64,000 nt of DNA, taken from NCBI RefSeq assembly GCF_017377575.1, contig NZ_JAFREM010000020.1, positions 1-64,000 of the forward strand, in the 5' to 3' direction. The stretch comes from Candidatus Enterococcus moelleringii. Lineage in GTDB: Bacteria; Bacillota; Bacilli; Lactobacillales; Enterococcaceae. The notes beneath the pieces were generated by a model. That model was not told the origin of the DNA and made no database searches. It saw only the letters and a program-made list of their open reading frames with translations. Position 1 is the stretch's first letter. Every line of letters begins with the position of its first letter. The translations under genes and the position numbers were made by a program. Shown here piece by piece: positions 42,583 to 50,886 of this stretch.

Positions 42583-43318
42583 AACTTACCTCCTTGCATA
42601 ACCGAATAATTTGGGCTAAATACTCACTAACCGCTTTACGAAATTCAATTGACTTGCGCTGCGAAAGCGGGATTTCGATCCCCTCGATCATATAGACATT
42701 ATAATTCTTAATGTCCGTTACATAATCCAGATTAACTAAAAAACTAGCATGGGGACTTTTAAAGTGATAATCCAGCAGTTGTTTCTCCAAGGTTGAAATT
42801 TTCTGCTTCATGGCATACTGACCGGATAAGGTAACGATTGAAACTTTGCGATTCTCATTCACAAAATACAGAATGTCCTTGAGTTCTAATTCGATTAAGC
42901 CTTCTGTTGTATCGAATTTGAAGATCACATCGTTCTTTTCATCTAATAGATAGTTCTTAACTTCATCTAATTGTTCGTAGATTCCTGCCCGATCAACCGG
43001 CTTATCAATATAACCAAACGCATGAACAGAAAAGGCTTGTCCTTTATAATTTGTATGATTGGTAATAAAAACAATTTTTACCTTTTTATCAAACTGCCTG
43101 ATTGCCTGAGCAATTTGAATGCCATGGCTGTCTTTCAAATCTATATCTAAAAAAATTAATTCAGCTCGCTCTTTTTTTGCCCGGCTCAATAAATCTTCCC
43201 CGCGATAAAATTCAACGACCTCATATTCGGTTGGTTGGGCGATAAAATAACCTGTAACGTAATGATGGATTTCTTCAGCCACTCTTTTTTCATCATCACA
43301 TATATATATTCTGATCAA
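42575..43318 (-). CDS. LytTR-family response regulator
   Basis: 247 aa. Receiver domain with CDDEKRV, phospho-acceptor in LIFLDIDLKDS and ITNHTNYKGQAFSVHAFGYI, then a LytTR DNA-binding domain (residues about 140-240). It starts with TTG at 43318, with AGGAGGG 7 nt upstream. AgrA/ComE-type regulators bind pairs of direct repeats; none was identified here by eye. Likely partner of the kinase that follows. Confidence 0.9.
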   Translation of the reverse strand: MIRIYICDDEKRVAEEIHHYVTGYFIAQPTEYEVVEFYRGEDLLSRAKKERAELIFLDIDLKDSHGIQIAQAIRQFDKKVKIVFITNHTNYKGQAFSVHAFGYIDKPVDRAGIYEQLDEVKNYLLDEKNDVIFKFDTTEGLIELELKDILYFVNENRKVSIVTLSGQYAMKQKISTLEKQLLDYHFKSPHASFLVNLDYVTDIKNYNVYMIEGIEIPLSQRKSIEFRKAVSEYLAQIIRLCKEVSYD

Positions 43319-43464
43319 TTAAATCCCTCCTGCTGGCAATCATCCACCAAAAACGTTTGATAGCTATCTGCTTCTCAACCAATTATACGACAAAAAGACC
43401 CACGAAAATAGCAGGTCCTGCATCAGTTTTTCACTGCCTACTTAATAGAGCGCCGTTCATTTCT

Positions 43465-44091
43465 TTATTTTTCTAGCTTTTTTTGGACACTCACGTTATC
43501 GCCTTTCTTAAAATAAGCAATCTCTTGCGCCAGCTTGGAAGGATTGCCGGCTTCTTTTTGGAAAATAATGCGCAGCGGCTTTGCTACCAGCAGTCCTTGA
43601 TAGTCCTTCGTGTAAAATGACAAGCGAATGTGGAAATAGTTGACGTATTCGATGATCGCAAATAAGTAGATACACACAGCGACGACGCAGGCTAATAGGC
43701 TGGTTTGCCCCATGTTTAGCAGGAAAATCGGTACATACAAGGCGTATAAAATCAGCGTTACTACCTTTACCTTAGTAAATATTCTGCCGATTTGCTTTTT
43801 GGATAAGGCTTTTTTCCGGCGGACACGTTGTAAAAAATTGAACCAATAAAGCGAGCCCTCCAGCAAAACAAGGCACAGCAGCAAAACGGGATAAAAGGTC
43901 AACCAATTCAAGCGATACGGTAAAAGCTCCGCCAAACTAGCTTGACCATCGGCGAAGGCGCCAAACAAATCTAAATTTACATAAAATAGCGCAGTATAGA
44001 GGAAGTACATCAACAGAATAACAACCATATTGATAAATTCCATTTTAGCCAAATAAGTCAGTTCTTCTGTGGGGGTTCTTTTTTTCGTCAT
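43465..44091 (-). CDS. hypothetical four-helix membrane protein
   Basis: A 208-aa protein with four membrane helices in two pairs, a basic loop between (QRVRRKKALSKKQIGRI) and a cytoplasmic tail of about 55 residues. AGGAGG precedes the ATG. It resembles hypothetical membrane proteins of Lactobacillales; I cannot assign a family. It lies between the metB-like gene and the LytTR system on the same strand, but with no overlap. Confidence 0.7.
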   Translation of the reverse strand: MTKKRTPTEELTYLAKMEFINMVVILLMYFLYTALFYVNLDLFGAFADGQASLAELLPYRLNWLTFYPVLLLCLVLLEGSLYWFNFLQRVRRKKALSKKQIGRIFTKVKVVTLILYALYVPIFLLNMGQTSLLACVVAVCIYLFAIIEYVNYFHIRLSFYTKDYQGLLVAKPLRIIFQKEAGNPSKLAQEIAYFKKGDNVSVQKKLEK

Positions 44092-44187
44092 GGGTGGCCT
44101 CCTGTTTTTATTTTAGTGTAACAGGATAACCGCGATTCATTGGGAAATTTCCTAAACGGTGCAGTTTTTGTCCTAAATGTTCTCGAC

Positions 44188-44227
44188 AAAAAAATCCTTG
44201 AAGCTCAAAATTTCGAACCTCAAGGAT
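44188..44227 (-). terminator. Rho-independent terminator
   Basis: ATCCTTGA and TCAAGGAT pair over an AT-rich loop on the minus strand, followed by a U run; it ends the cystathionine gamma-synthase-type gene. Confidence 0.8.
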
Positions 44228-44235
44228 AGCTTTTG

Positions 44236-45405
44236 CTATTTAGTAACCAATTCTTCTTTTTGCGTCAGAACTTGCTCCAACGCTTGCTCCAAATCTGCCA
44301 GCAAGTCTTCGGTATCTTCAATTCCCACTGACAGCCGCAACAAGCCTTCGGTCACGCCTTGTTTTTCCCGTTCTTCCTTCGGTACACAAGCATGGCTCAT
44401 GGTGACCGGGTAAGACAAGATTGATTCTACTCCACCTAAGCTAACCGCGGCGATCGGAATTTTCAAAGCATCAGCAAAAGTATACACAGCTTCTTGATTT
44501 TCTAGTTCAAAGGACAGCACTGCTCCACCGCAAGATGCCTGACGGCGATGAATATCAAAGCCGGGATGACTTGGTAATCCTGGATAATGGACCTTTTTCA
44601 CTGCCGGATGCTCTTCCAGAAGCCGACTGATTTGTTCAGCGCTTTTGACACTTTGTTCCATTCTAAGTCCCATCGTTTTCATGCCCCGCATGATCAGCCA
44701 GCAATCCTCCACGCTAAGAATACTACCAAGAACTTTTTGCTGCAGGACGATTTGCTGCGCCCATTCTTCGTCGTTGGTGATGACGAGGCCAGCCACCACA
44801 TCACTATGGCCGTTGATAAATTTGGTGGCGCTGTGAATCACCACGTCCACCCCTAATTCCAACGGATGCTGATACAACGGCGTCATAAAAGTATTGTCGA
44901 TAATTGTATGCAAGTGATGTTCTCGGGCAATCGACACCACACCGACAATATCGGTGATGCTCAATAAAGGATTTGAGGGTGATTCCAAATAAAAGGCCTT
45001 TGTGTTAGGACGGATTGCCTGCGCCCATTCGTTCAAGTTGGTTTCATCCACAAAAGTTACTTCGATGCCGTAGCGGCTCATCACTTCATTCACCAGCTGG
45101 AAGGTGCCGCCGTAAATGCTCTTGCACATGACGATATGATCGCCTTGGCTAAAACTCAACAGGACTGCCGAAATAGCTGCCATCCCCGAAGAAAAAGCCG
45201 TCGCAAAACGTCCCCCTTCTATCGCCGCGATCCCCTCTTCCAGCGCGTGGCGCGTGGGGTTGCCGAAACGAGAATAGGTGTAAGGCTGCCCTTCCTTGAT
45301 GGAATCCTGTTTAAAGGTGGAGCATTGGTAAATCGGGATCGAGGATGCGCCAGTTTCCCCATCAAAAACGGAATAGCCGTGGATTAATTTAGTATTGTCT
45401 TTCAT
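44236..45405 (-). CDS. cystathionine gamma-synthase/lyase family PLP enzyme
   Basis: A 389-aa fold-type I PLP enzyme. YSRFGNPTRHALEEGIAAIEGG, SSGMAAISAV, the PLP-Asp in HTIIDNTFMTP and Schiff-base Lys in HSATKFINGHSD match the Cys/Met metabolism family (MetB, MetC-like, MdeA). Which reaction it performs cannot be told; it could make cystathionine, cleave it, or act on methionine. ATG at 45405 has AGGAGG upstream. A cre-like palindrome at 45471 suggests CcpA control. Confidence 0.88.
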   Translation of the reverse strand: MKDNTKLIHGYSVFDGETGASSIPIYQCSTFKQDSIKEGQPYTYSRFGNPTRHALEEGIAAIEGGRFATAFSSGMAAISAVLLSFSQGDHIVMCKSIYGGTFQLVNEVMSRYGIEVTFVDETNLNEWAQAIRPNTKAFYLESPSNPLLSITDIVGVVSIAREHHLHTIIDNTFMTPLYQHPLELGVDVVIHSATKFINGHSDVVAGLVITNDEEWAQQIVLQQKVLGSILSVEDCWLIMRGMKTMGLRMEQSVKSAEQISRLLEEHPAVKKVHYPGLPSHPGFDIHRRQASCGGAVLSFELENQEAVYTFADALKIPIAAVSLGGVESILSYPVTMSHACVPKEEREKQGVTEGLLRLSVGIEDTEDLLADLEQALEQVLTQKEELVTK

Positions 45406-45470
45406 TTTATCTGCCTCCTGTTTCATACTCAAAAGCGTTTGTCATTCTTCACCACAATTCTACCACTTCG

Positions 45471-45484
45471 GGAAAACGCTTTCC
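45471..45484. promoter_or_regulatory. putative cre (CcpA) site
   Basis: GGAAAACGCTTTCC, a perfect 14-bp palindrome matching the catabolite-responsive element core AAARCGYTTT. It lies between the PLP-enzyme gene (minus) and the 63-aa gene (plus), overlapping a TATAAT at 45485. CcpA binding is an inference. Confidence 0.55.
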
Positions 45485-45609
45485 TATAATGTGATCAAGA
45501 ACTTAGCAGACTCTCATAGCTTGCTTAAAGAATTCTTAGAAGAAAAATTCGCAAATAAAAAACAAAATCGCTTGTTTTGCGTATATTGATGGTGAAGGAG
45601 GAATAAACG

Positions 45610-45801
45610 ATGTATTTCAAAAATCCGGTAGGCAAAGTCTACCTCACGAAAGACTCAGTTATCGTAGAAAAAAGCCACAGCATTCAAGAAATCACTCCGA
45701 AGCCCAATGTGGATAAGGAAACATTTCTTGAAATGGAGTACTACAATCAAGTGGAAACACTTCATCAACTGGCAAACCTGCGTAATATTTTTGGGCCGTA
45801 A
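45610..45801 (+). CDS. 63-aa hypothetical protein
   Basis: A small soluble protein with a strong ribosome site (AAGGAGG, spacing about 8) and a -10-like TATAAT upstream at 45485. It begins MYFKNPVGKVYLTKDSVIVE and ends NLRNIFGP. No family known to me. It is 160 nt from the next terminator (45964), so its mRNA has a long 3' tail. Confidence 0.6.
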   Translation: MYFKNPVGKVYLTKDSVIVEKSHSIQEITPKPNVDKETFLEMEYYNQVETLHQLANLRNIFGP

Positions 45802-45963
45802 ATCTCATTTCTTACAGTCTGCCCAGAGACCTGTCTATTCTTAGTCAAGTAATTTTCACTTTTTTACAATGGCAATTTCACAAATCGGTCATACTTTTGC
45901 TTTAGTATTAAAAGTGTTAACAAACAACCTTAATTTTTCTTTTTTCAAATCCTTTTTCCTTTT

Positions 45964-45994
45964 CTAGCCGGTCCCCCGCCGGCTAGTTTTTTTT
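45964..45994 (+). terminator. Rho-independent terminator
   Basis: CTAGCCGG (45964-45971) pairs with CCGGCTAG (45979-45986), followed by eight T. It is 160 nt past the 63-aa gene, leaving room for a small RNA, though no convincing promoter is seen in the gap. Confidence 0.9.
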
Positions 45995-46003
45995 AGTTAA
46001 ATG

Positions 46004-46038
46004 CAAAAAAGGACCGCCAGAATTCAATCTGACGGTCT
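46004..46038 (-). terminator. Rho-independent terminator
   Basis: GACCGTCAG pairs with CTGGCGGTC on the minus strand, then a U run. It ends the MerR-like/AKR/MerR operon. Confidence 0.85.
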
Positions 46039-46062
46039 TCTTAGACGTGAATGTTGAAAAAT

Positions 46063-46437
46063 TTACGCTCCTTGGCAAAGCGTGCTTTCTTTTGTGCCAT
46101 AAAAATGCTCCAGTTTGTAATCCAGCTTTCCTAACGTTCTTTCCAGCTCAGCAATTTTAGTCAGCAGGTTTAAACGTTCCTCCAGCAAAATCTGCTTGCG
46201 CTCTTCGAAGGTCTGCTCCCCGGCTTTATAAAGGGCATTGTATTCGATCAAGGATTCGATGGACAGACCGGCTTCCCGCATGCATTTGATGGTGTGAATC
46301 CAGTCAAGATTGGCTTCGCTGTAATTGCGAATGCCCCCGGAGGTTCTTTCAATCGGCGGAATTAAACCAATTTTTTCGTAATAGCGCAAAGTTGCTGAAG
46401 TTAGTTCTAATTTTTTAGCTGCTTGAGAAATGTTCAC
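46063..46437 (-). CDS. MerR family transcriptional regulator, paralog 3
   Basis: 124 aa. MNISQAAKKLELTSATLRYY, EKIGLIPPIERTSGGIRNYSE and a C-terminal coiled coil, ending CQGA. The start is GTG (AAGGAG about 10 nt before). It ends an operon with an aldo/keto reductase and a MerR-like protein. Related to, but clearly different from, the other two MerR proteins. Confidence 0.88.
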   Translation of the reverse strand: MNISQAAKKLELTSATLRYYEKIGLIPPIERTSGGIRNYSEANLDWIHTIKCMREAGLSIESLIEYNALYKAGEQTFEERKQILLEERLNLLTKIAELERTLGKLDYKLEHFYGTKESTLCQGA

Positions 46438-46470
46438 GTTCCGTCACTCCTTGTTGGTTTTTTTAATGAT

Positions 46471-47433
46471 TTAAGCCATCGGTTTTTCCCAGTTTCGCAG
46501 GGTATTCACCTTGGTTTGGTCAGCCAGTTTTTCCAGCTGAGTGATTTCTTCTGATGTCAAATTAATTGTTGCCGCGTGAGCCGCATCCTCCACTTGGTTT
46601 ACCTTCGTCACACCTACAATCGGAACCGTGCCCTTAGCAATTGCCCAAGCAATCGCAATTTGAGCCACAGTGCCTTGGTATTTTTTAGCCATATCGGCCA
46701 TTGCTTGGATCAGCGTCTCCAATTGCGGCAGGCTGTTGTTATAGGCCTCGGCCCGGTCGCTGCCTGTTGGGAAAGGATGAGCAGTATCGTAATTGCCGGA
46801 TAATGCTCCTTGTTCAAGCACCATATAACTGAAGAAGGTCATTCCGTTTTCTTTGGCAAATTCTAAAATTCCTGCATCCTCTGAGGAACGATGCAACAGG
46901 CTGTAATGATTTTGCAAAGCCGAAACCTTCAAGCCTTCTTCGGCTAAAATCTGATTAGCCAGCTGAATTTCTGCCAAATTGTGATTGGAAACGCCGATAT
47001 ATTTTACTTTGCCGCTTTTGGCTAACGGAATCAGCTCCGGCGTCCATTTTGCTACGTCGGCGGGATTGTGAATCCAATAAATATCGATTACGTCGGTGTG
47101 CAGTCGTTCAAAGCTGCCGGCGATCATCTTTTCGCCTGGATTTTCCACTTCTTCAGCAATTTGCGGGGTGAATTTAGTAGATAGAAGCAGACTTTCCCGA
47201 GGAACATCTTTGACAAAATCCCCCAGCATGGTTTCCGAAGCGCCCATGCCATACACTGCCGCTGTATCCCACAAATTCAGGCCTTCATCTAACGCCTTTT
47301 GGAAAACGGGTCGCAACTCATCTGCCCCCATGTGATTGCCAAAGACTTGATCGCCGCCCACTGCTCCTGAGCCCCAAGCCCAGACACCTAATGCAATTTT
47401 TGGTATGTTTAAATTTTTTTCTAGTTCGTTCAT
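46471..47433 (-). CDS. aldo/keto reductase (AKR11/YhdN-like)
   Basis: About 320 aa. IPKIALGVWAWGSG start, LWDTAAVYGMGASETMLG, STKFTP, YWIHNPADV and VPIVGVTKVNQVEDA. The catalytic D, Y, K and H positions are all visible. A start at 47433 is preferred (AAGGAG upstream); upstream in-frame codons overlap the MerR-like gene. Lies between two regulators of the MerR type, hence probably carbonyl- or oxidant-inducible. Confidence 0.9.
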   Translation of the reverse strand: MNELEKNLNIPKIALGVWAWGSGAVGGDQVFGNHMGADELRPVFQKALDEGLNLWDTAAVYGMGASETMLGDFVKDVPRESLLLSTKFTPQIAEEVENPGEKMIAGSFERLHTDVIDIYWIHNPADVAKWTPELIPLAKSGKVKYIGVSNHNLAEIQLANQILAEEGLKVSALQNHYSLLHRSSEDAGILEFAKENGMTFFSYMVLEQGALSGNYDTAHPFPTGSDRAEAYNNSLPQLETLIQAMADMAKKYQGTVAQIAIAWAIAKGTVPIVGVTKVNQVEDAAHAATINLTSEEITQLEKLADQTKVNTLRNWEKPMA

Positions 47434-47461
47434 TAGTATTTCGCTCCTTTTTGCGAATTTG

Positions 47462-47812
47462 CTAGTTGTGGCTGTTCTTAATGACATGCCGCAAGTAATC
47501 AATTCGTTCCAATTTTTTCTCTTCTAAATGGATGGCAGCCAATTTTTTCTGCCGCTGACTGGTTAACAAATTCATGCAGGCTTCCTCGCCATTTTTATCT
47601 TCCAGCAACAGCCGCATATAGCTTTCAATATCGTCATGGCTAAAATCCAAATCATGCAGCGCCATGATGGTGCTCAAGCGTTCGATATCTTGATCATCAT
47701 ACTGCCACTCTCCCATAACGATCTTAACAACATCACATAGGCCCCATGATTCATATTCTTTTAAAATTGACACGGGAATATCATAACGTTGGCTAACTTC
47801 TGCTTGATTCAT
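47462..47812 (-). CDS. MerR-like regulator (divergent)
   Basis: 116 aa. The N-terminal MNQAEVSQRYDIPVSILKEY and EIERLSTIMALHDLDFSHDD-type helices resemble the MerR winged helix, with the RYY motif changed to KEY. The C-terminus is helical. AAGGAG precedes the ATG. It opens the operon MerR-like, AKR, MerR and may act with the third gene. Confidence 0.75.
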   Translation of the reverse strand: MNQAEVSQRYDIPVSILKEYESWGLCDVVKIVMGEWQYDDQDIERLSTIMALHDLDFSHDDIESYMRLLLEDKNGEEACMNLLTSQRQKKLAAIHLEEKKLERIDYLRHVIKNSHN

Positions 47813-47831
47813 TGAAAAATCTCCTTTAAAT

Positions 47832-47865
47832 AAAAAAAGTAGCTGTCCCTCTTGGGTACAACTAC
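47832..47865 (-). terminator. terminator or 5' attenuator hairpin
   Basis: GTAGTTGTACCC pairs with GGGACAGCTAC on the minus strand, followed by seven U. It ends the LysR transcript. A promoter-like pair TAGACA (47894-47889) and CATACT (47871-47866) lies just upstream, so the mRNA of the MerR-like operon could begin with this hairpin. Confidence 0.7.
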
Positions 47866-47896
47866 AGTATGCAATCGAATCAATGAAATGTCTAAT

Positions 47897-47912
47897 ACCT
47901 AAATAGTTAGGT
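47897..47912. promoter_or_regulatory. 16-bp palindrome near the MerR-like promoter
   Basis: ACCTAAATAGTTAGGT, perfect 6-bp arms around ATAG, next to the -35-like TAGACA and overlapping the LysR stop codon. Possible operator for the MerR-like protein. Confidence 0.45.
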
Positions 47913-48790
47913 TATGATATGCCTTTGAGGTATTTCTCTGCAAAACGGATAAAGGCCGAAGTGGTGGTAGAAAATGCTTGATTGGCTTTCCACACCAGCA
48001 CCGAGGTTAAATTCAACTCCGGCGATAAAGGAATAAAGGTGGTTCCAGCATAATCAGCTGCCAGCTCCAAACACAGGGCGATCCCACTCCCCTGGCGAAC
48101 CATCGCGGCCGCATTGTACAAAAGGGTATAGGTTCCCACCACGTTCACTTGCTGCGCCAGAGGACCAAACCAGCTGGACAGCTCATTTTGGATTGGATTG
48201 CTTTGGGCAATCAGCAGCGGGTGTTGAATCAGGTCGGCTGGAGTGATCGTTGCCAACTGGGCCAAAGGCGACTCAGCAGGAACCAGCACACCCCAGCGCT
48301 CTTTTTGCGGCATCCGCACAAAACTATATTTATCAATTGCCACTGGTTCAATTAACAAGCCTACCTCCAGAAGCCCTTGGTCCATGCGATCTCTGATTTC
48401 TTCGGAATTTCCGCTCATTAAGTCAAATTGAACTAGTGGATGATGTGTTCTGAAGGCAGCGATCAGCTTTGCCAGCTCATTTACGCTCATCAGCTCCCCG
48501 GCGCCAATGCTGATTTCTCCCGTTAAATTTTGATTATCTCCGGAAAAATCGTTTTTTATTTTGTCTGCCAACAGCCGCATTTCCAGCGCTCGACGCCGCA
48601 GCAACAAGCCTTCTTCGGTTAAAACGATATTGTGGCTTTTTCGTTCAAATAATTTTACTCCCAGCTCTTCTTCCAGCTGAGCCAGCTGCCGAGATAAGGT
48701 TGGTTGCGTCACGTGCAGCAGTTGGGCCGCTCGGGTGATATTTTCTTCTCTTGCTACCATTAAAAAGTAATTCAAGACCCGTAATTCCAT
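47912..48790 (-). CDS. LysR family transcriptional regulator
   Basis: 292 aa. The N-terminal helix-turn-helix (ENITRAAQLLHVTQPTLSRQ, LAQLEEELGVKLFERK) and a two-domain effector-binding region of about 200 residues. It resembles CatM/CynR-like regulators. It diverges from the phosphatase gene, with 110 bp between, and may control it. GGAGG precedes the ATG. Confidence 0.92.
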   Translation of the reverse strand: MELRVLNYFLMVAREENITRAAQLLHVTQPTLSRQLAQLEEELGVKLFERKSHNIVLTEEGLLLRRRALEMRLLADKIKNDFSGDNQNLTGEISIGAGELMSVNELAKLIAAFRTHHPLVQFDLMSGNSEEIRDRMDQGLLEVGLLIEPVAIDKYSFVRMPQKERWGVLVPAESPLAQLATITPADLIQHPLLIAQSNPIQNELSSWFGPLAQQVNVVGTYTLLYNAAAMVRQGSGIALCLELAADYAGTTFIPLSPELNLTSVLVWKANQAFSTTTSAFIRFAEKYLKGIS

Positions 48791-48848
48791 CTGTCTTCCT
48801 CCACTCTTCCCTTAAGCCAATTGCTTTACTATCCATTTTACACCACTC

Positions 48849-48879
48849 TTGACTTCAAGTTCAGTTTAAGTGGTAAAAT
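48849..48879 (+). promoter_or_regulatory. promoter with 19-nt spacer (MerR-type)
   Basis: TTGACT (48849-48854), 19-nt spacer with the imperfect dyad CTTCAAGTTCAGTTTAAG, TAAAAT (48874-48879). Long spacer and dyad fit MerR activation, though the spacer differs from the other promoters of this type. Confidence 0.5.
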
Positions 48880-48901
48880 TATTTTGATAGGAGGTATCCA
48901 A

Positions 48902-49510
48902 ATGAAATCACTCTATTTAATGCGCCACGGGGAAACCCTGTTTAATGCCCAACACAAAGTCCAAGGCTGGTGCGATTCCCCTTTAACGGAAACTGGGAAG
49001 GAACAAGCGCTGGCTGCTAGAAAATATTTCCAGCAAAACGAGATTCACTTTGATCATTGCTACGCATCTACCCAGGAACGGGCCTGCGATACACTGGAGC
49101 TGGTGATCGATTCGCAAAAATACAGCCGCCGCAAAAACCTGAAGGAGATGCATTTTGGCCAATTTGAAGGAGCAAGTACTTATTTGCAGCCGAAAGGACC
49201 GGAAAGTTACGAAAGTTTTTATGTAGCTTTCGGCGGCGAAAGCGGCGAAGAAGTTCGGCAACGAATGATGGCTGAACTGACTGATATTATGGCAAACGAA
49301 GTTGAAGATTCGGCGTTAGTGGTTTCCCACAACGGCGCGATTTTTTATTTTCTGCAACAGGTTTTGCCGGAAGAATCGGAGCTGCCGCTTCACCTGGCGA
49401 ATGGCGGGTTTTTGAAGTTTTCTTTTGAGCAAGGGAAGTTTACTTATTTGGAAACAGTGAATCCCACAGAAGAAATGGCCCAGCATGATCATTCATTGGA
49501 TAACAAATAA
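48902..49510 (+). CDS. histidine phosphatase family protein
   Basis: 202 aa. LYLMRHGETLFNAQHKVQGW is the RHG motif holding the catalytic His; a second His lies in VVSHNGAIF. These are phosphoglycerate mutase-like phosphatases of small phosphorylated metabolites. ATG at 48902 has GGAGG upstream; an in-frame ATG at 48821 lies before the promoter and is rejected. Terminator at 49509. Confidence 0.9.
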   Translation: MKSLYLMRHGETLFNAQHKVQGWCDSPLTETGKEQALAARKYFQQNEIHFDHCYASTQERACDTLELVIDSQKYSRRKNLKEMHFGQFEGASTYLQPKGPESYESFYVAFGGESGEEVRQRMMAELTDIMANEVEDSALVVSHNGAIFYFLQQVLPEESELPLHLANGGFLKFSFEQGKFTYLETVNPTEEMAQHDHSLDNK

Positions 49511-49540
49511 GAGCCCGAATTTCAGGCTCTTATTTTTTTG
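49509..49540 (+). terminator. Rho-independent terminator
   Basis: AAGAGCC (49509-49515) pairs with GGCTCTT (49525-49531), followed by T. It overlaps the last bases of the phosphatase stop codon. Confidence 0.8.
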
Positions 49541-49609
49541 GCTATGAAATTTTAGGTTTTAAAGATACTGATAAGCAGATGTGCTGCTTACTCCTGAGGT
49601 AATGGCGAG

Positions 49610-49768
49610 TTAATCTCGGCAGGTTTGTTCTTTTTGGTCTTCGAAGTGTTCTCTTAGATCGTTGGATAAAACGCTTGTGGTAAAGGCGCCGAAATAATTT
49701 TGCTTCATTTCTAGTTCAATTTTCAGCTGTTCTAATTCTTGAATCGATTGTGCGTGATTGTTTTGCAT
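49610..49768 (-). CDS. 52-aa hypothetical protein
   Basis: Starts MQNNHAQSIQELEQLKIELE and is charged and helical throughout, ending QKEQTCRD. AGGAGGG precedes the ATG. It follows the GNAT gene by 27 nt on the same strand, so it is probably its partner in the TetR-controlled unit. No family recognised. Confidence 0.65.
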   Translation of the reverse strand: MQNNHAQSIQELEQLKIELEMKQNYFGAFTTSVLSNDLREHFEDQKEQTCRD

Positions 49769-49795
49769 AAGTTCCCTCCTGTTTTTGTTGTTATT

Positions 49796-50134
49796 TTAAG
49801 CGGCAGTGCTTGAAGTTTTGGCTTTTTTGCCAAAGAGAATGGATTTAGTTTTGCTGCGGTTGTTGAGGTATTTTTCAGCAAAACGAATGAGTTTGACCTC
49901 GACATTTTTATCGGCGTGTTCTGGGAGAACGGCAATTTCTTTGATTCTGCCCACCGATGGGGTAAATAGTTGGATGGACGCGGTTCCTATCAGCTTGTGA
50001 TTGTGAATCGCAACCAGTGTAACGTAGCGGCGTTCCTTGCGATAGTCGATTTTACTGTCCAATAATTGCTTTCTTAGGTTGATTGCTTCGAAAAATTCTT
50101 TGCTGTAAGGGGTACTAATGTGAATGTGGACCAT
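49796..50134 (-). CDS. GNAT family N-acetyltransferase
   Basis: 112 aa. RYVTLVAIHNHKLIGTASIQ and GRIKEIAVLPEHADKNVEVKLIRFAEKYL resemble the GNAT core with the acetyl-CoA loop; it is short, with a C-terminal lysine-rich tail (KTKSILFGKKAKTSS). GGAGG precedes the ATG. TetR-type operators lie upstream at 50158 and 50226. Confidence 0.7.
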   Translation of the reverse strand: MVHIHISTPYSKEFFEAINLRKQLLDSKIDYRKERRYVTLVAIHNHKLIGTASIQLFTPSVGRIKEIAVLPEHADKNVEVKLIRFAEKYLNNRSKTKSILFGKKAKTSSTAA

Positions 50135-50157
50135 AAAATTCCTCCCATCTGATTTCT

Positions 50158-50175
50158 TAAATGTTTGTTCGTTTA
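50158..50175. promoter_or_regulatory. TetR-type operator before the GNAT gene
   Basis: TAAATGTTTGTTCGTTTA, sharing the half-site TTCGTTTA with the operator of the TetR gene at 50862. Confidence 0.55.
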
Positions 50176-50225
50176 TTATAGAGTAAAAGATCTTTTTTGT
50201 AAGCTGAAACGTTCGGAAGCTAAGT

Positions 50226-50243
50226 TAAACGTACATTCGTTTA
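50226..50243. promoter_or_regulatory. TetR-type operator, second copy before GNAT
   Basis: TAAACGTACATTCGTTTA, differing from the TetR gene's own operator at two inner bases. Confidence 0.6.
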
Positions 50244-50271
50244 TCATTTCTAAGCAAGAAAATCGCTCTTG

Positions 50272-50850
50272 CTAGTCCTTATATTTCACGGCATCCCAAC
50301 TCATTTGGATAATGTCATCAATCATCGACTCGGTCAACGACAAGGTTTTGGCATGATAGTCCCGCACAAATTGCATCGCTGGATTGATGGTAAAGCCGGC
50401 AATGATCGTCGTGTCTACATTTTTGAAGACGTTCGTCTCCTTGCCTTCGTCATAAATCGAGTGGAATTGCTGGAATAGCTGCGAAATACTTTCGCTGACT
50501 TCCTCATTCAACAACGGTGAACTTTGAAACTGATCAATAAACAGGAACTCCTGCTGATTGTTCACTAAAAATTGAATGAATTTCCGCAAATACTGCTTAT
50601 AACGTTCCTCAACAGTCGCATTTTCATCATAGTTAGACATTACGTAATCACGCATTTTCTTTTTCGAATGAAAATACAGCTTATTGATTAAATCCTCCTT
50701 GTTATCAAAGTAGACATAAATCGTTGCTGCTGACACATTAGCTTTTTTGGCTATTTGCGACATGGGCGTATCGGAGAAACCCCGCTCGTTGATTAAGTCC
50801 ATCGCCGCTTGGATGATATTATCACGTTTAGTAAAATCTTTCTTTCTCAT
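50272..50850 (-). CDS. TetR/AcrR family regulator
   Basis: 192 aa. The N-terminal helix-turn-helix is MSQIAKKANVSAATIYVYFD. The ligand domain resembles the YcdC/AcrR group, ending MSWDAVKYKD. There is no ribosome site, and the ATG lies only 7 nt from the -10 (50858-50863), so the mRNA may be leaderless. Its operator lies between the -35 and -10 and is repeated near the OYE gene and the GNAT gene. Confidence 0.92.
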   Translation of the reverse strand: MRKKDFTKRDNIIQAAMDLINERGFSDTPMSQIAKKANVSAATIYVYFDNKEDLINKLYFHSKKKMRDYVMSNYDENATVEERYKQYLRKFIQFLVNNQQEFLFIDQFQSSPLLNEEVSESISQLFQQFHSIYDEGKETNVFKNVDTTIIAGFTINPAMQFVRDYHAKTLSLTESMIDDIIQMSWDAVKYKD

Positions 50851-50857
50851 GTTTTCT

Positions 50858-50886
50858 ATATTAAACGATCATTCGTTTATTGTCAA
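50858..50886 (-). promoter_or_regulatory. tetR promoter with operator in the spacer
   Basis: On the minus strand: -35 TTGACA (50886-50881), 17-nt spacer, -10 TAATAT (50863-50858). TAAACGATCATTCGTTTA (50862-50879, perfect 7-bp arms) fills the spacer. Same layout as the OYE promoter at 36841-36869. Confidence 0.8.
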
